A DNA stretch of 64,000 nucleotides from NCBI GenBank assembly GCA_034521755.1, contig JAXHMB010000003.1, forward strand, positions 186,001-250,000. The letters run 5' to 3'. Positions 63,362 to 64,000 of the stretch are shown here, one piece after another (position 1 is the stretch's first letter; every line of letters begins with the position of its first letter). Made by a program: the position numbers and the translations under genes. This DNA comes from JAXHMB01 sp034521755 (GTDB lineage Bacteria > Bacteroidota > Rhodothermia > Balneolales > Balneolaceae). The notes under the pieces were generated by a model. The model was not told the DNA's origin and did not search any database. It worked only from the letters and a program-made list of their open reading frames with translations.

Positions 63362-63844
63362 ATGAACAAGTTTTTTACAACAGCGTTGCTTTGCATTTCT
63401 TTGTCCTTCATCAGTCAGCCGGCACTTGCCCAACAGCAAGGCATTGGAATCGGAGCCATGCTCAACAGCCCAACCGGCATTAGCCTGAAAGGCTGGGTCA
63501 ATAATAATTTAGCCATTGATGGGGCCATCTCTTTCTCATTGGCCGAAGGTACTTCCAGCTTTTACTTCCATAGTGATGTGTTATACCACGGTGATGCCGT
63601 AAATGAAGATTTAAACCTTGAGCAAGGCTCTTTACAGGTTTTCTACGGAGCCGGTTTCCGCTTTCAATGGTTTGATACTCAGAATGATCCCATTATAGGA
63701 CTTCGGACCCCTATTGGACTGAACTATGGAATCCATGAATTACCGGCAGAAACCTTTTTTGAGCTGGCACCCAGCATTGATTTCAGCCCTTCCTTCCGCT
63801 TTAGTTTTGGTGGAGCTATCGGCTTTCGTTATTACCTGCATTAA
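63362..63844 (+). CDS. small outer-membrane barrel-like protein
   Basis: The 160-residue product has a signal peptide (FISQPALAQ, cleaved near residue 23) and then beta-strand-rich sequence: QGIGIGAMLNSPTGISLKGW, AGFRFQWFD, LRTPIGLNYGIHELP and the end FGGAIGFRYYLH. It looks like an eight-stranded barrel of the OmpW/OmpX size class, with no family assigned. The ATG at 63362 is the only reasonable start. It is separated from the PepSY gene by 23 bases and could be in one operon. Confidence 0.6.
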   Translation: MNKFFTTALLCISLSFISQPALAQQQGIGIGAMLNSPTGISLKGWVNNNLAIDGAISFSLAEGTSSFYFHSDVLYHGDAVNEDLNLEQGSLQVFYGAGFRFQWFDTQNDPIIGLRTPIGLNYGIHELPAETFFELAPSIDFSPSFRFSFGGAIGFRYYLH

Positions 63845-63867
63845 TTGAATATAAGCTCAACCAGAAC

Positions 63868-64000
63868 ATGTTTAAGAATTGGCATTTACGAAGAGACTCA
63901 CGAAAAGTACACCGCTGGGGTGCTATCCTCATTGCCCTGCCCTTTGTAATTGTGCTTATATCCGGACTCTTTCTTCAGGTCAAAAAAGAATTTGCATGGA
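63868..64000 (+). CDS. PepSY-associated membrane protein, 5' end only
   Basis: The first 44 residues, MFKNWHLRRDSRKVHRWGAI and LIALPFVIVLISGLFLQVKK, show the HRWGA plus hydrophobic-helix pattern of PepSY-TM proteins. Members near metal or flavin reductase genes have been implicated in iron handling. The gene runs past the window edge, so the domains and function remain unverified. Confidence 0.7.
   Translation, partial: MFKNWHLRRDSRKVHRWGAILIALPFVIVLISGLFLQVKKEFAW

Noticed and set aside
1..64000. tRNA, rRNA and CRISPR arrays
   Set aside because: No cloverleaf-like sequence, rRNA stretch or regularly spaced repeat was noticed by eye; short tRNAs in gaps cannot be fully excluded without a covariance-model scan.

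Overview
The window looks like chromosomal DNA of a marine or halophilic member of the Balneolota/Rhodothermota-Bacteroidota assemblage. This is inferred from protein families and style: a DUF6588-type envelope protein, an LptE-like lipoprotein, a bacillithiol deacetylase (BshB1), carboxypeptidase-regulatory-domain TonB receptors, few Shine-Dalgarno sequences, frequent GTG/TTG starts and a Bacteroidota-like -7 element. Moderate GC and dense, mostly co-directional operons fit this. No rRNA, tRNA, CRISPR array, transposase or prophage gene was recognised.

Layout. 1-320: 5' part of a minus-strand Memo-like gene. 320-1210: a GC-rich stretch with no intact gene. 1.2-16.1 kb (+): lysS, a LolC/E-type permease, valS, a PcrA/UvrD helicase with an outer-membrane protein, lon, rsgA and a DUF6588 protein. 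16.2-20.4 kb (-): ftsX, a TonB-receptor-like barrel and cinA. 20.5-26.9 kb (+): pgsA-pgpA, pyrE-DUF488, miaB, a sigma-54-type activator, lptE and a TPR protein. 26.9-37.9 kb (-): an MBL hydrolase, a cysteine-free L31, a ChlI-like AAA ATPase, then a compact run of pabB, pabC, a TlpA-like protein lacking its cysteines, a TPR protein, an unknown protein, ispG, two rhomboid proteases and a CrtI-like oxidoreductase. 38-45.4 kb (-): a MacAB/TolC-type export locus interrupted by three small YqjD/holin-like envelope proteins. 45.7-53.7 kb: bshB1, suhB, dnaG, sucD, a methyltransferase, a DUF6503-like lipoprotein and a MerA-like flavoprotein.

54.2-60.3 kb (+) is the most distinctive region. Two TonB-dependent receptors resembling ZnuD-type metal receptors are each preceded by a paralogous 107-residue membrane-anchored protein with a His cluster, two Cys and a conserved RAPP tail. 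The two small proteins align without gaps at 67 of 107 positions, although the surrounding genes have diverged. A small lipoprotein and a perfect 12-bp hairpin lie inside the first module. I propose a duplicated metal (Zn/Cu/Ni-like) acquisition module whose small protein is undescribed as far as I know. Downstream are an MFS pseudogene, a frameshifted methylguanine methyltransferase, an amidohydrolase, a small barrel protein and the start of a PepSY protein.

Frameshifts recur in otherwise well-conserved genes: lysS twice, valS, the TolC-like gene and ogt once each. Because lysS and valS are normally essential, sequencing indels are the simplest explanation, although real decay cannot be excluded. 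Several dispersed palindromic repeats sit in the intergenic gaps.
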